From contig NC_091274.1 in assembly GCF_042100115.1 (NCBI RefSeq), forward strand, positions 124,001 through 188,000: a stretch of 64,000 bases of DNA, read 5' to 3'. Source of the DNA: Alternaria dauci (Eukaryota > Ascomycota > Dothideomycetes > Pleosporales > Pleosporaceae). Positions within the stretch are counted from its first letter, which is position 1. Every line of letters starts with the position of its first letter. The position numbers were made by a program, and so were the translations under genes. Under the pieces are notes generated by a model. It did not search any database and was not told the DNA's origin. It saw only the letters and a list, made by a program, of their open reading frames with translations. Below, one piece after another: positions 30,902 to 41,750 of this stretch.

Positions 30902-32566
30902 GATTGAAGAGAAGCTGAAGTGGTTCGAGGTGGTGAGAAACAGTGCGTGAGACTTGTCTGGTCTTATATAGAGCGTCGTGAAGACTATTGCTGCGGACAG
31001 TATACGTCCAATGATGTGCCTCCCTTCCCACAGATTTGATGCAGGGCCACCCTCACGTTTGCGTGGCTGTCTTGAGACGTGATCAGCGGTACCGTCGGCC
31101 CGCCCATGCTCTGATTGCACTCAAACAGTTCAAGTCCTTGGTCAGAAGCATTGACATCTCGCATACAACGCGCCGTGGCGGCGTTGCTGTAGTACTTCAT
31201 CGATAGCGTACCGTGCACTCTGTTTGGCGAATGTAAGGAACGGTCGTTCGCCCCTACAATGGTATGTAGTCCTGTTAACAGTAGATTAGCCAAGGCTCAG
31301 TCTACCGGGGATGGTCCGGGAAGTCAATATATTTGCGCACTTTACCCGGCTTCCACCCCTGCTTTGCTGGAAGACTGACCCCACAGTGTGGCTGATGATA
31401 TTGCGATCACAACAAGCTCCTTGCAGATTGGTCGACGTGCTGGAGCTACTGCTGTGTATATTGCACTTAGAGTACAGCGAGGACCTTGTGTCATTTCGCG
31501 CTGCAGCGTGCCATTTGTATACATTGTATAGAAGATTCGCTGCGTCTTCTAGCGTGAATGTGAGCGGCTCTCCCCTGAGGCTGAGTTGGATATGCGTGCT
31601 GCAGGCTACGATGCAGGTACTACAACATCCGACAGCTTTTCAGAGTGAAAGTGGGATGATGCGCAGCAAGGAACAGTTAATTGCGCAATCTGAGCGTTGC
31701 GTGCGAACGTTGGGGTTGAATTGGTCTCTTCTTGACAATGAACACTTTTCAGATGCAACGCATCGCGATGAACATGGCACGCTGCCGCCTACCCGCCATC
31801 TACATATCGTCACGAATCCTGGCTGGATGCGCTCCGCGGAGGTGGCGCGAGAAAGCGCGAAAATGATTGTGATGTGCGACGACGGTGGCTTGCAGAGCGT
31901 TCCGACCGGAACAAAGCGCCTATCAGTCAGTTAAGGCTCCAAGAATGTGCCGCGGCACTCGTATTGGCCGGATTAAGGCATCATTGAGTTGAACGCGTGA
32001 TGTTTCGATGCGAACGCGATGGAGATGCGGTGATTCTCTGCCGCTGAGGAAAGGAGATGGTGCGCCGCTAGCGCCTTGGCAGCACACGGGAGTACCTCAT
32101 GGTGCGTGGACCGAAGTTCTACTGACTCACTACCATGATTGGCAATCTGTTAGGCATCAATTCGTTAAGAAGTCCTAAGCATAATGGACCCCACAGATTC
32201 CTCAGAAAAGGAGGGGACTTGCACTTGGTACGTTCTGCGGGCTAGCTTCCGAGAAGGCAGGTTGTAATTAAAGAAACGAGAATGCGAAGCGCTGCTTTGT
32301 GAGCGCAACATATCATTCACTCACAGTCGCAGCAGCAAGATCAGATGTTGTCAGAGCAAAATCATACATTAGATTCCATCTAATCTACAGGCATATTCAT
32401 AAGGAGTGCCATGTCATCATGTCATATCAAGCTATCAAGGAAAGACTCGTCCAAGCGACCTTAAAGAAGAAAAGCACCAGGTGCCCACATCTCCGGCACC
32501 ATTTAGACTCACTTGCTAATGATTCTCAATCAAAGCAAGGTCTCATCCAACGTAGTGCTAAGCAAT
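30902..32566. other. 1.7-kb spacer without a supported gene
   Basis: A 207-codon open frame on the + strand (31311-31934) has no motif and unconvincing composition. The rest is upstream region of GH6 and 3' flank of the But2 protein. Confidence 0.4.
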
Positions 32567-33937
32567 CTAGCACTGGCGGACATATAAGCCAATGGGGCTT
32601 GGATTGTAGTCCTGGAAGTAGTTGATGGAAAAGTCACCGCTGCCACAGATCTCGTAGCTCACAGTCTTGCCGGCTTCGCAGTCGCCAGACTCGACCGGGT
32701 ACGTGTTTCCGGGGCTGAGCTCTAGGGACCCAATATCCCCTGCCTTCGCAGGAGCGTTGTTCCAGGTAGTTTGGGTGTTGGCATTGCCATTGACCTTACT
32801 GACGGTACACTTTCCTTGGCTAGAGATGGTGTAGTCGGAGGTCTCAAGGTCCTCCTTCTTGGGGAGCATGAACATGGTGGAGCACTTCTTACCGGCGTAA
32901 GAGGCAGGGATATCGAAGTTGAAGATAGTGCAGATGTGGGCACTGATCGTGCCGTTGTACGAGGTGCCATATGCCTTGTCAGGTTGCTCGGAATCAACGG
33001 GTACGATCAGATGAGGGTACTGGTAGTTTCCGTTGAGATCCTGGGGGCAAGTACCAGAGGCAGCAGGCTTAGAGGGAGCTGGTGCAGAAGGAGCGGACAC
33101 CGTCGCAGCAGGCTTGGAAGTAGTGGGTTGGGAAGCAGGAGGGGCGGGCTCTGACTCCAGTGGAGACGCAGGCTTGCTCTCAGCAGGCTTGGGGGGAGCA
33201 GGGTTGGTTTCGACAGGAGGGGCTAACGGCTGGGTGACAGTGACGGTAACGACCTTGGGGACACACGCAGATTCCTGAGGAACATCGGGCGCGGATGGGG
33301 AGGGCTGAGGAGGCTGAGCCGGTGGTTGAGAAGACTTGGGAGCCTCGGGTGCCGGCCCAGAGGGCTTGGGGGCAGGCTGAGAAGCTGGAACACTTGGAGT
33401 GCCAACGGGAGTCTCGGCAGGTTTGCTCTTGGAAACAACAGTAGTAGATGCGGGAGTAGTGGCAGAAGGCTGTGAGCCAGCAGGCTGGGACGCTCCAGCT
33501 CCACATGAACCGGCAGATCCGAGAGTAATCTCAACGCACTTGGTCTGACCGGGAGCAGGGGTTGTGTAGACGTTGTATTCGCCGTTTTCATTGACAGGGC
33601 AGGCGTAGAACTTACCCGAGCCATTGTACGTAACGCTGCCACTGGAGCTGACAGCGAAGCCGTTGGTAGGGGTGGCGCCAACATCGCATTGGAACTGGGT
33701 AGTAGGGGGCGTCAAGATGCAGCCGCGTCCATTGGAATCGGTGAAGCCACCGTTTCCATCCAGGCAATAGCAGCCGGTTGGGTGACCGCCGCCAACACGG
33801 TTTTGGCCATCGTCGAGCTGACCGAGTACACCCGATGCACCGCCAGAAGCTGAGAGCTTGAAGCACTGTGTGTTTGCACGAGCGACGTAGGCGTTGGCTC
33901 CAAGGCCGAACGCAAGGGAAACGAAGGCGTATCTCAT
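32567..33937 (-). CDS. secreted But2-domain protein with a Pro/Ser/Thr-rich linker (456 aa)
   Basis: No introns. The N-terminus MRYAFVSLAFGLGANAYVA looks like a signal peptide. A Cys-containing N-terminal module follows (GCYCLDGNGGFTDSNGRGC, KFYACPVNENGEYNVYT), typical of fungal surface proteins. From about residue 145 to 295 there is a linker of Pro, Ser, Ala and Thr, expected to be O-glycosylated. The C-terminal 150 residues match the But2 C-terminal domain: YPHLIVPVDS, FDIPASYAGKKCSTMFMLP, DLETSDYTISSQGKC, INYFQDYNPSPIGLYV. Likely a cell-wall or secreted protein; molecular role unknown. Confidence 0.88.
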   Translation of the reverse strand: MRYAFVSLAFGLGANAYVARANTQCFKLSASGGASGVLGQLDDGQNRVGGGHPTGCYCLDGNGGFTDSNGRGCILTPPTTQFQCDVGATPTNGFAVSSSGSVTYNGSGKFYACPVNENGEYNVYTTPAPGQTKCVEITLGSAGSCGAGASQPAGSQPSATTPASTTVVSKSKPAETPVGTPSVPASQPAPKPSGPAPEAPKSSQPPAQPPQPSPSAPDVPQESACVPKVVTVTVTQPLAPPVETNPAPPKPAESKPASPLESEPAPPASQPTTSKPAATVSAPSAPAPSKPAASGTCPQDLNGNYQYPHLIVPVDSEQPDKAYGTSYNGTISAHICTIFNFDIPASYAGKKCSTMFMLPKKEDLETSDYTISSQGKCTVSKVNGNANTQTTWNNAPAKAGDIGSLELSPGNTYPVESGDCEAGKTVSYEICGSGDFSINYFQDYNPSPIGLYVRQC

Positions 33938-36070
33938 ATTTGGAGACTAAGCGACTGTGCGATGAGATGAAGGTCGATGATGTCTTCCAAAGGATGTGAA
34001 CTGGATGCTTCTTATACCTGTTCGGGGCTCGGAGACCACAACAACGGAAATGAAAGAGTGCCACTCAATCTCCATAGTTGTTCCCGGCGCTGCGGCATCT
34101 TGGTGAGTTGTTGGGATCTTAGCAGGCTTCGTGCGTTCAATCCATCGTCATATCCATATCGATGATATCAACAGACGTAAGCTTCTACAAGCATTTGCGG
34201 AGACCAGTATGCCAGTGGGTGGTGGCTTGGAGCTTACAGTTGTTTAGCCGTAGCCTTGTGATCCACCTCCACCTAAGAAAATATCGCTGTCTCAAGTAAC
34301 AGCAACCTCGGTCATTGGTCAGAGAGTAAACAACGACCCAGGAACTGTGGCTCGCGACGATCGGCAGGCCCGGTATTGTGGGGTAGATCGACAGGAACAC
34401 GTTGCTCGGATGCCCCAGGGAAATGGGCCCGACGTGAACAAAAGGATGACGTTAGGGAACTGTGACTTGCATCCTGTAACTGCAATCATTACCAGGTGTC
34501 ACAGTTACGATGCAGGATATCGCTGGTTATGGCCGTCTTCATGTTCGCTTTGCATGAGTGAATTTCTTCGAGAAGCTTGTGATTTTATCGCGGAGTACGT
34601 TCCGATGGTAAGGTCAGCGTCGCTTAGTAAATCGGAACTATTGGCATTTCCCAACATAGTAACAGACCGTTGCCGAGTGTTCCGTTGCCGTCACGATGTA
34701 TGCAGGATGACCAGACAAGCAATTCTTGGGCAGTTTACCCCAGACTTAGTAGACCTGTCAATCATGGGGTACGTGGACATTTAGACGTAGTCCTACAGCG
34801 ATTTGTAACAAATAAGGACAGTATGGATGGTTTCGCATAGATACATCTGCTAGCCTGGAAATGGTGGATATTGGAATTGCAAGTAGCCTGGATTGCTGGC
34901 AGCACACGGTGATAACGACCCATACGAACCAGAGCGAGATGGTATCGAAACAGGTTCAACATCGGTCATTTCTCCACGACTTAGATACCTGGCTTCAGTC
35001 GCCAGGGCAGCGACGTCAGTGCTGGTTGCTGGGACGGTCCAGAGAACAGTTTCGTTGATATTCGTCCTACACGGCCTATCAACAGTGCGAAGAAGAATGG
35101 TTGCGTCACCTTGACATTACGACGATGGCAGGTAGTATAGTGATCAAAGTACACCAGTGTAGGCTCCCCATTTTACGAGCGTCGTCAGATGTGGGCTGTG
35201 TTCAGCCATGTGCTGACGAGGCCGCGCAGAGGTACCACAGTGGGCTCATGCCGGACAGTTGATCGTTATTTCTCGTGTTCCGGTCCACTTTTTCTGGACT
35301 CGGTCGTTGTAAGTTGGTGGACCGATCGCGCGATGTTCGCTCTTCAAGTTCGTCCGGAAGGGTCTGGATGCTGCACGTTTAGGGCTACGCAGAGCTCGCA
35401 CATGTACAGTCAGAACTGGCGTAAGACAGTCCGAGCCCTCCATCGTGATACCATCCGTGACTGGATGCTGTGGCGGATCCGATGTTGTGAACGAGTGGAG
35501 GTTGGATGCCGTCTCCATTTTCGTGATACGTCATGATCCACTAGAGCTCTTTTGGCCTAATTAGTCCACTTTTGATCACTGCCCCACCCTTTGTCTCAGC
35601 TTCCGAGGCTTCCGCACTTCCACACTTCCGCATCACCACCACCAGAAGAATGCCACCACTGCTCGGGTGTCATCCCAAAACCTCTGTTCCAATGCGTCGA
35701 GTTCATACGATGTCTAAAGCCAGACACCTGTCTGGTGACGGCTTGAGAACTCAACCGTCCAAGTGCGATCCGCAAGTTTGATCAGTAGCGCTGAGCTTCC
35801 TTCTGAAGCGGTTGAAAGCCGAAGTGCGGTCTACAAGAGTCATCTTGTTGCTGCACATTCTGTGTGATGATTTTACTGCGCCCGTACCGACTTAGCTGCG
35901 GTCCAGTTCAGGTTCTGCATATGCACCTCCAAGGTCTAGTTCCATCATGCCGGCTAGGTGCAGGGCTGATATGAGGCCATTCTTCAGCACAGTGCTTCTG
36001 GTGTAACAGCAAGTTAGCAGAGGCTGTGAACATAGAATATGATTGCATCCCATGAAAAACAACGCAGTAG
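33938..36070. other. 2.1-kb spacer without a supported gene
   Basis: Small overlapping frames only. No domain motif, signal peptide or consistent splice structure is visible. Confidence 0.4.
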
Positions 36071-36545
36071 CTAACATCGTAACAAAGGTGGCAAGGATGA
36101 GCCGATGACCATGGCGAGGATTGCCAGGCCGAGACGGCAACAAGCAGACCCAGCCCAGGGTGAAGGTTTCGAGGCAGTATCTGCGATACGTGGTACTACG
36201 GCCCTCTTGTACTCCCGCAGGCCAGAACCGGATCTTTGCGCAAACGTTCGCATAATATGTTGCACAAGCGTAGAGACAAGAGACAAGATGGCGCTGCAAA
36301 CAAGCGACTCTGATAGCCAGGAGTAAAATGCAAAGGTGATAGCGCGCTGGAAGTTGAATTGGAAGAACATCTAAAGGGAGAGTGAGATACCTTTCCGTCT
36401 GCAGATGGGATGGTGCACCACGGTCTTGAACTGACAAGTACGACAATCGCGATCTACCGCAACTCACAACATCGTCCTTAGGGGCAATCGCGTTACAAAC
36501 CTCACGTGTGAACATCCCACTTCCATTCCAACCCCTTCCGGTCAA
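36071..36545 (-). other. possible small multi-exon membrane-protein gene
   Basis: A frame at 36071-36370 contains a hydrophobic stretch (SLVCSAILSLVSTLV) and another near its end (GLAILAMVIGSSLP). An overlapping frame reaching down to 35892 has a further hydrophobic segment (LATFVTMLATALFF). Together these could be exons of one small membrane protein, with a layout loosely like Ctr copper transporters, but I cannot place the introns and see no Met-rich motif. Confidence 0.22.
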
Positions 36546-36689
36546 AAACCTCTCTTTCTACAACACCGCACGAATTGTTACTAAACCTATAACCATAACG
36601 ACCTACGATCCATCAACATTGCAACCGCCTACGTCGCACCTACTTACACGCACCCATCACCCACGAATCCCACCTCCTCCCAGGTGGCA

Positions 36690-37616
36690 ATGAGCATCCT
36701 CTTCCTAGCCTGCATCCTAGCAATCTGCCTCCCAATCCTCAGTGTACAACTCCCTCGATTGCTCCCCCATCTCCGTACGTCAAACACCACAGCACATCAC
36801 AAAGCGAGATCCAAACAAGAACACCTACTGAACCCCACTCCAGAAACCCGATCCCCGCTACACAAACGGCCACCACCCGTACGACGGCGCATACGACCGC
36901 GAAGGCCAGCCGCAACGGACGGTGCGGATAGTGGAGTCGTGTGGACGGGAGACGAGTCGGGCGAGGGGACGGGGAGCGAGGAAATCCATCGACAGCCGCC
37001 GTACACGACGTCAACGACGGGATTATTAGAGGTGGGGGGAGTGAATATAGGGAAAACGGAAGGGACAGATAAGGGGAAGGGGAGAGCGGATGCGAGGAAG
37101 CCTTGGGATCCGCCGTTTGGGAGGAGCAGGGAGAGACTGAAGAAGAAAGAGACGAGAGAGGATGGGCGGTCTATGAGCTTGTCCACGCCGCCGAAGAAGA
37201 CTGGGAGGGATATGGAGGCCACGGGCATTGCGAGGAGACTGTTTCCTCCTGATGGCGAAGGCGGGTCTGCGTACGATCGCGAGCTACACGACGGGCTACT
37301 CGAATCAGATCATGAAGATACGCCTCGCCCTGCATCTACGCCTACGTCTGCACCTACAACAAAAGATCTTACATCCACCGACGGCACGCCGCCAGCGCCA
37401 ACAAAGAAGAAAAGCAAGAGTAAACCAGGTGTCACATCAGCCGTTTGGATATGCGTCGGCATCTTCGCAGGCCTAATCTCCATCCTGACCTTTGCAATCC
37501 TCGTCGCCCACTGTCTAGCATGGTTCCTCGTATACAAGACCGAAGCCAGGCTCGGCGAAGCACGGCGCGGCATCATGCAAGGTGGAGAAATGAGATTATG
37601 CCTATGCGCTACATGA
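36690..37616 (+). CDS. hypothetical protein with N- and C-terminal membrane segments (308 aa)
   Basis: The start is the Met at 36690 (MSILFLACILAICLPILSV), which gives a signal peptide or anchor. The middle 220 residues are charged, low-complexity and probably disordered. A second hydrophobic segment (SAVWICVGIFAGLISILTFAILV) lies near the C-terminus, followed by a short basic tail ending GGEMRLCLCAT, an ending seen in small fungal membrane proteins. One or two membrane passes are expected. Function unknown. Confidence 0.72.
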   Translation: MSILFLACILAICLPILSVQLPRLLPHLRTSNTTAHHKARSKQEHLLNPTPETRSPLHKRPPPVRRRIRPRRPAATDGADSGVVWTGDESGEGTGSEEIHRQPPYTTSTTGLLEVGGVNIGKTEGTDKGKGRADARKPWDPPFGRSRERLKKKETREDGRSMSLSTPPKKTGRDMEATGIARRLFPPDGEGGSAYDRELHDGLLESDHEDTPRPASTPTSAPTTKDLTSTDGTPPAPTKKKSKSKPGVTSAVWICVGIFAGLISILTFAILVAHCLAWFLVYKTEARLGEARRGIMQGGEMRLCLCAT

Positions 37617-37765
37617 AGAGGAAGAAGAACAAGAAGAAAAAAGACATCCTGTCCATCCTATTCTGACCAGCACCCGCTATGAACGCTAAATAAAATAAAC
37701 CATGGTTACTTTTCTTGCGCCGAGCAATGAACCGTCAATACAATACAATGCGATAAACCCTTACC

Positions 37766-38995
37766 CTAACAATCATGAGCCTCCCCCTTCGCAGCCGGCG
37801 CATGCCCCGTCTTCTCCAACAACTCCTGCTCCACTCGCGGCGACCTCCTCGAGCTCACCGACTTGCCCCCCTCCTCGTCCCTACTATCCATCCTGCCATC
37901 TATGCCCCCAAAATTCTGCTGACTATCACTGAACCCAGAGTTCGTTCTGCTAGCAAGCTGCATTGCATCCGCCATTGCATGCGCCGCAACGTTCGGGCGC
38001 TCGACCTGCGACGCCGTCTCCGGGTCCTCTGGCGGCTTGAACAGCGCCGCCTCGTGGTCATCAAAGTCCTGGCCTGGATTCACAGTCTGGTACTCGACCA
38101 GCTTCACAATACGATACATGCCGAACGCGAGCAGCGTGCCCATCAGCGGTCCAAACCAGTATATATAATGGTAGCCCGGGAAGTTGTGTGTAGCGACACA
38201 AGGCCCGAAACTGCGTGCTGGATTCAGACTGCCGCCGGTGAAAAACACACCCACCATTTCTGCGACGAAGAGCGCGAGGCCGATGCCGATGGGGGCGAGA
38301 TACGTGGCCTTGTGCTTTTCGGCGGCGAGCATGAAGATGGTGAAGACGAGGAGGGAGGTGAGGAACATTTCGAGGAAGACGCCGCGCGCGGGTGAGACGC
38401 CGGCGCCGAGGGTGGTCGAGACGTTGAGGGGCCCAGGGATGATGGCTTGGATCACGCCCGCGGCGGCCATGCCGGCGAGCATCTGGGAGATGAAACAGAG
38501 GCATGCGCGGATGGCGGGGATGGCGCCGATGAGGTAGAGGCCGAGTGTCACCTGGGGTTGTTGTCAGCCGTCTTCCGATGTGGGTTTGCTATCAGGCTGA
38601 CTTACAGCAGGATTGAATAGTCCTCCGCTGACTCGGAAGAATACCCATACGTTGACCATTAGACTGAAGCCAAAGATCAGACTGATGTACAGCAGCACAC
38701 TCGTGTCCGGCGCCTGCGTGATGCTGTTGTTGTCCTGCCCAGAGGTATTCCGGTTGCTGTATGTCGCTGCCGTGTTGGCTACACTTGTTCCTCCAAACGC
38801 AAAGAATAGGAACATGAATGTGCCTGCGAACTCTGCTGCTGCGGCAACAAGTTCGTTTCGCCACCGGTTAGGCAGGAAGCCAGATCTCGTGGGATGGCCT
38901 GGCGGATCACCACCGTCTTTCGGTAACGTTTTTGGCTTGTGAGCCGCTGGGGATGCATCTTTCTTGTGTAGCGGAAGGATGTTTTTGAGCGCCAT
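37766..38995 (-). CDS. aquaporin (orthodox fungal MIP channel, 391 aa)
   Basis: Exons 38606-38995 and 37766-38551; the 54-base intron splits the first NPA box just after its Ala. The channel signature is complete: GGLFNPA|VT in loop B and GGSLNPARSFGP in loop E. Six hydrophobic segments can be traced (AAAEFAGTFMFLFFAFGG, LYISLIFGFSLMVNVWVFF, ACLCFISQMLAGMAAAGVI, EMFLTSLLVFTIFML, APIGIGLALFVAEMVG, YIYWFGPLMGTLLAFG). Long polar tails lie at both ends, about 50 residues N-terminal and 90 C-terminal. Water or small-solute flux across a membrane is the family role. The spacing of loop E suits a water channel rather than a glycerol facilitator (no Asp after NPAR). Confidence 0.94.
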
Positions 38996-40549
38996 CGCGA
39001 CGGCTAAGACGCACGACCGAGTGCAGTCGTCAGTGTCGATAGTAACGGTGCACAGCGAAAAGGTTGCTACGCTTGGCCAAACGACACGAATGTCAAAAGG
39101 CTACAGAACAGTAAAAGGAGAACTAAGGAATGACAGTCCCTATAGCTCACCGCTGAACTCGACGCAAAACCACCACTAGAACAGGCCGCCCTCTCGCTAG
39201 CAAACCTGACGTCTTCCATAAGCCTGCGCGCCATAAAGCCCGGCGGGGTCCTGACGCGGACTACTCTCGAGACCAGCGGTTCACCCGTCATGGCGTTATC
39301 AAGTCCAATAGGCACACCGCGCGTCCATTTCCGCGACGCTCCTCTGCGCGATGTTGGCCGCAAGCCACGATCATCATGTCCAGCCACACGGCGTGAATCC
39401 CTGCGTCGAAACCCTTATCCCCGATCATGCCAAAGCCCGCGGACGTGGATAGCGGTGCACGATGCGACGGCCGCTTTGGCGTGAGTGGCCAGAGGTTCGT
39501 GATGGAGAGGATGTGTCGTGCGGGATGCTTTCAGATCGCTGGCTAGTGACGACACTGCGCCGGTTGTGGGTTAGCGAGACGGGCTAGTGGGTATGATGTC
39601 ACGAAGGGTGCATCTCGGATCTGAGATCGTTTGCTGGTCTGGTGTCCGTCTGCCGTGGTTGTGGAGACTGCACGCGTCGATGCTCGCTTGCACGAGATCT
39701 GCATATGTTCAGAGGTGGTGTTCGCTCGGTGGCTCGGCTGTGCCATGTGTAACGACGTCTCCCGCAGTTTACTCAGTCGGCGGCAAGACGAATGTATTGG
39801 AGATCTACTAAGTTTATGCACGTTGCACGGATCCTGAAGATAGCGTACTGACGCTCATACAGCGCCGCCTCCTTACTAAGACCAGCTGTTGAGCCTGGAT
39901 GCTCAAAACTGGGTTAGCGGCCCAGAGGACCCTTTGTGCACTGCTCCAAGATTCCGGAACACCAACGCCATCGGCGAGAACTATTGTCGAAATCGAGGCT
40001 ATCAGCGACGGATTTCCTCATAGAAGCAAGACGGTGGTTTGACAATGTTTGACTACATGGCAACACCAGTCGGTAGCGTATGGTTCCCAGCTGTTCACGA
40101 TCATCGATACTGCCGCCATTTGGTAGTGACCTATGCCAAAGCTATCAGTGTCTTTCTGTTCCTTTGCGCTCTTCTGCTTGCTCATTTCTACTTCTATCTC
40201 GACCACAACATGATACACGGTAATCTCTTCTCTCGACATTATTCGCATTTGCAAGTCGTCACGCGCATCGCCCAGGTCTGGTTGTCGAATTGACACTACG
40301 CAGCTTCATTCCTTTTGCGAAAATCAACGTACCCGTACTCTCAGGCGTGAATCAATGAACGACATGTACCGCGCAAACGACTCGCCTTGCTTTTGCGACA
40401 CGTCCACCACTTTAGCGCATCATCTCCGCTCTCTCTCTCCTCCCTTCTCCTCACCCAGTACCCCATTTCTCCCCACCACCTATACAACTCCTTCGCCAGA
40501 GCCAGAGCTTAGTCTCACTCTGAGCCAGACTTTCCCCCTCCCACCACCT
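38996..40549. other. 1.55-kb spacer without a supported gene
   Basis: Upstream region of the aquaporin and downstream flank of a small - strand gene. Short frames only, including one on the + strand at 40039-40293 with a single hydrophobic stretch. Confidence 0.4.
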
Positions 40550-40849
40550 CTACGACCCCACGCTCTTCCCTCGCTCACACCGCACCACTCGCCTCCCTGG
40601 CCTCGCATCATCCATCAACTCCTCATCCGTCCACTCTCTATCCTTGACCTCCACCGCATCCCACTCGCTCTGCTCATCAGGTTCCGGCTCTACCATTACC
40701 ACCTCTTGCGTCTCAGCTTCATGGTTTAACAAAGCCGGACTTACTTGTACATCTTGCTCCACTGGACTGTCACGTCCAAAAGTTAAAAGATGCGTTGTAG
40801 ACAGGGAGAGAGTATATACGTACTGCATGATCTGAGTCGTGCTTTCCAT
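40550..40849 (-). CDS. small acidic hypothetical protein (~80 aa)
   Basis: Two exons, 40824-40849 and 40550-40766, around a 57-base intron with GTACGT donor, TTTTAAC branch-like site and GACAG acceptor. The spliced product begins MESTTQIMHPVEQDVQVSP and is rich in Asp and Glu (VVMVEPEPDEQSEWDAVEV). The intron is a multiple of three and open in frame, so an unspliced version would add 19 residues. No family recognised. Confidence 0.45.
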   Translation of the reverse strand: MESTTQIMQYVYTLSLSTTHLLTFGRDSPVEQDVQVSPALLNHEAETQEVVMVEPEPDEQSEWDAVEVKDREWTDEELMDDARPGRRVVRCERGKSVGS

Positions 40850-41561
40850 GCTGTGGATGTATGTTGATAGGAGTAGTGTGTGAGAGAAGCGGGGATAAGC
40901 AGAGGGAGCAGGATACTGACAATGTAGGAAAATTATGCTTTTACTCGGTGTGAAAGGGTAGGGGATGGTGTGCGGCCGCATAGTGAAGAACGAGTGTCGA
41001 GTCACAGCGATGCTGGTACCGTGCGTTGTATTTGGCTGTGTAGAATGAAAGGTGACGTATGCGTTGGAGACACGTCGGGTTCCTCCTCATCGCCCTCATC
41101 GGTACTCACTGATATCTGCTGGAGGTTTATTCCAACATGGACGTGACTTTATGTAACCGGCCTCAGCACCTCCTGACACCAAGTATCCATCCACATCAGC
41201 AAAAGAGCTCACAAAGACGATACAATGACACACAAACCAACTACATCACATCTCCACATCAAACATCAACCTCGACCTAACCTTAAACTCGTGTATTGAA
41301 ACAAAAGAAACAAGACTTGGTGTCTTGCCCCTCGGTGGAAAGTGGTATCCTCGCTTCCAAATGCAATCATAGCCCTCTTCTCCTCTCATCCACTAACAAC
41401 TAATCCGACGACTAGCTGAGCCAGACAAGACACTGATGATGGTAATGACGATGATGACGATGGCGACGACGACGGAGACGATGACGAGAAAGAAGGACAA
41501 GAAGAGATGACGGGCTTCCACAGCATGCCAGAAATAAATCCCCAACAAAGACCCAAGACTA
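40850..41561. other. spacer with an ATC/GTC-rich microsatellite
   Basis: Contains a GAT/GAC trinucleotide tract at about 41430-41495. Read on the - strand the tract yields a Val/Ile-rich hydrophobic open frame, most likely a by-product of the repeat. No gene called. Confidence 0.45.
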
Positions 41562-41750
41562 AGGCTCCTCATCAGGAAAAATCTCCGGATCAACCACTGT
41601 CCAGGCCGCGTCGTCCTCCTGCCTAGCCGCCTCCCTCTCCTCCCTCTCCCTATCCATCCTCTCCATCAACACCCTCGCATCCTCAATCACCATCCTCAAC
41701 TGCTCCCTCCGATCCACACGCGTCCCACCCGACGGAGTACCGACCCCTCC
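41562..41750 (-). other. in-frame coding-like extension after the Mal3 TAG
   Basis: After the Mal3 stop the same frame stays open for 63 codons to a TAG at 41559-41561. The residues look like a charged helix and acidic tail (RREQLRMVIEDARVLMERMD, WTVVDPEIFPDEEP). It could be a chance frame in GC-rich 3' UTR, a readthrough tail, or an exon of an unrecognised small gene. Confidence 0.35.

Noticed and set aside
31311..31934. 207-codon + strand frame
   Set aside because: Long enough to notice, but no domain, signal peptide or neighbouring exon, and the amino acid composition looks random.
35892..36545. Copper transporter (Ctr) reading of hydrophobic frames
   Set aside because: No Met-rich motif (MxxxM) and no in-frame exon chain could be built.
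41393..41593. 66-residue hydrophobic - strand frame, possible membrane microprotein
   Set aside because: The Val/Ile run is produced by a GAT/GAC microsatellite read in one frame, and the frame overlaps the Mal3 extension.
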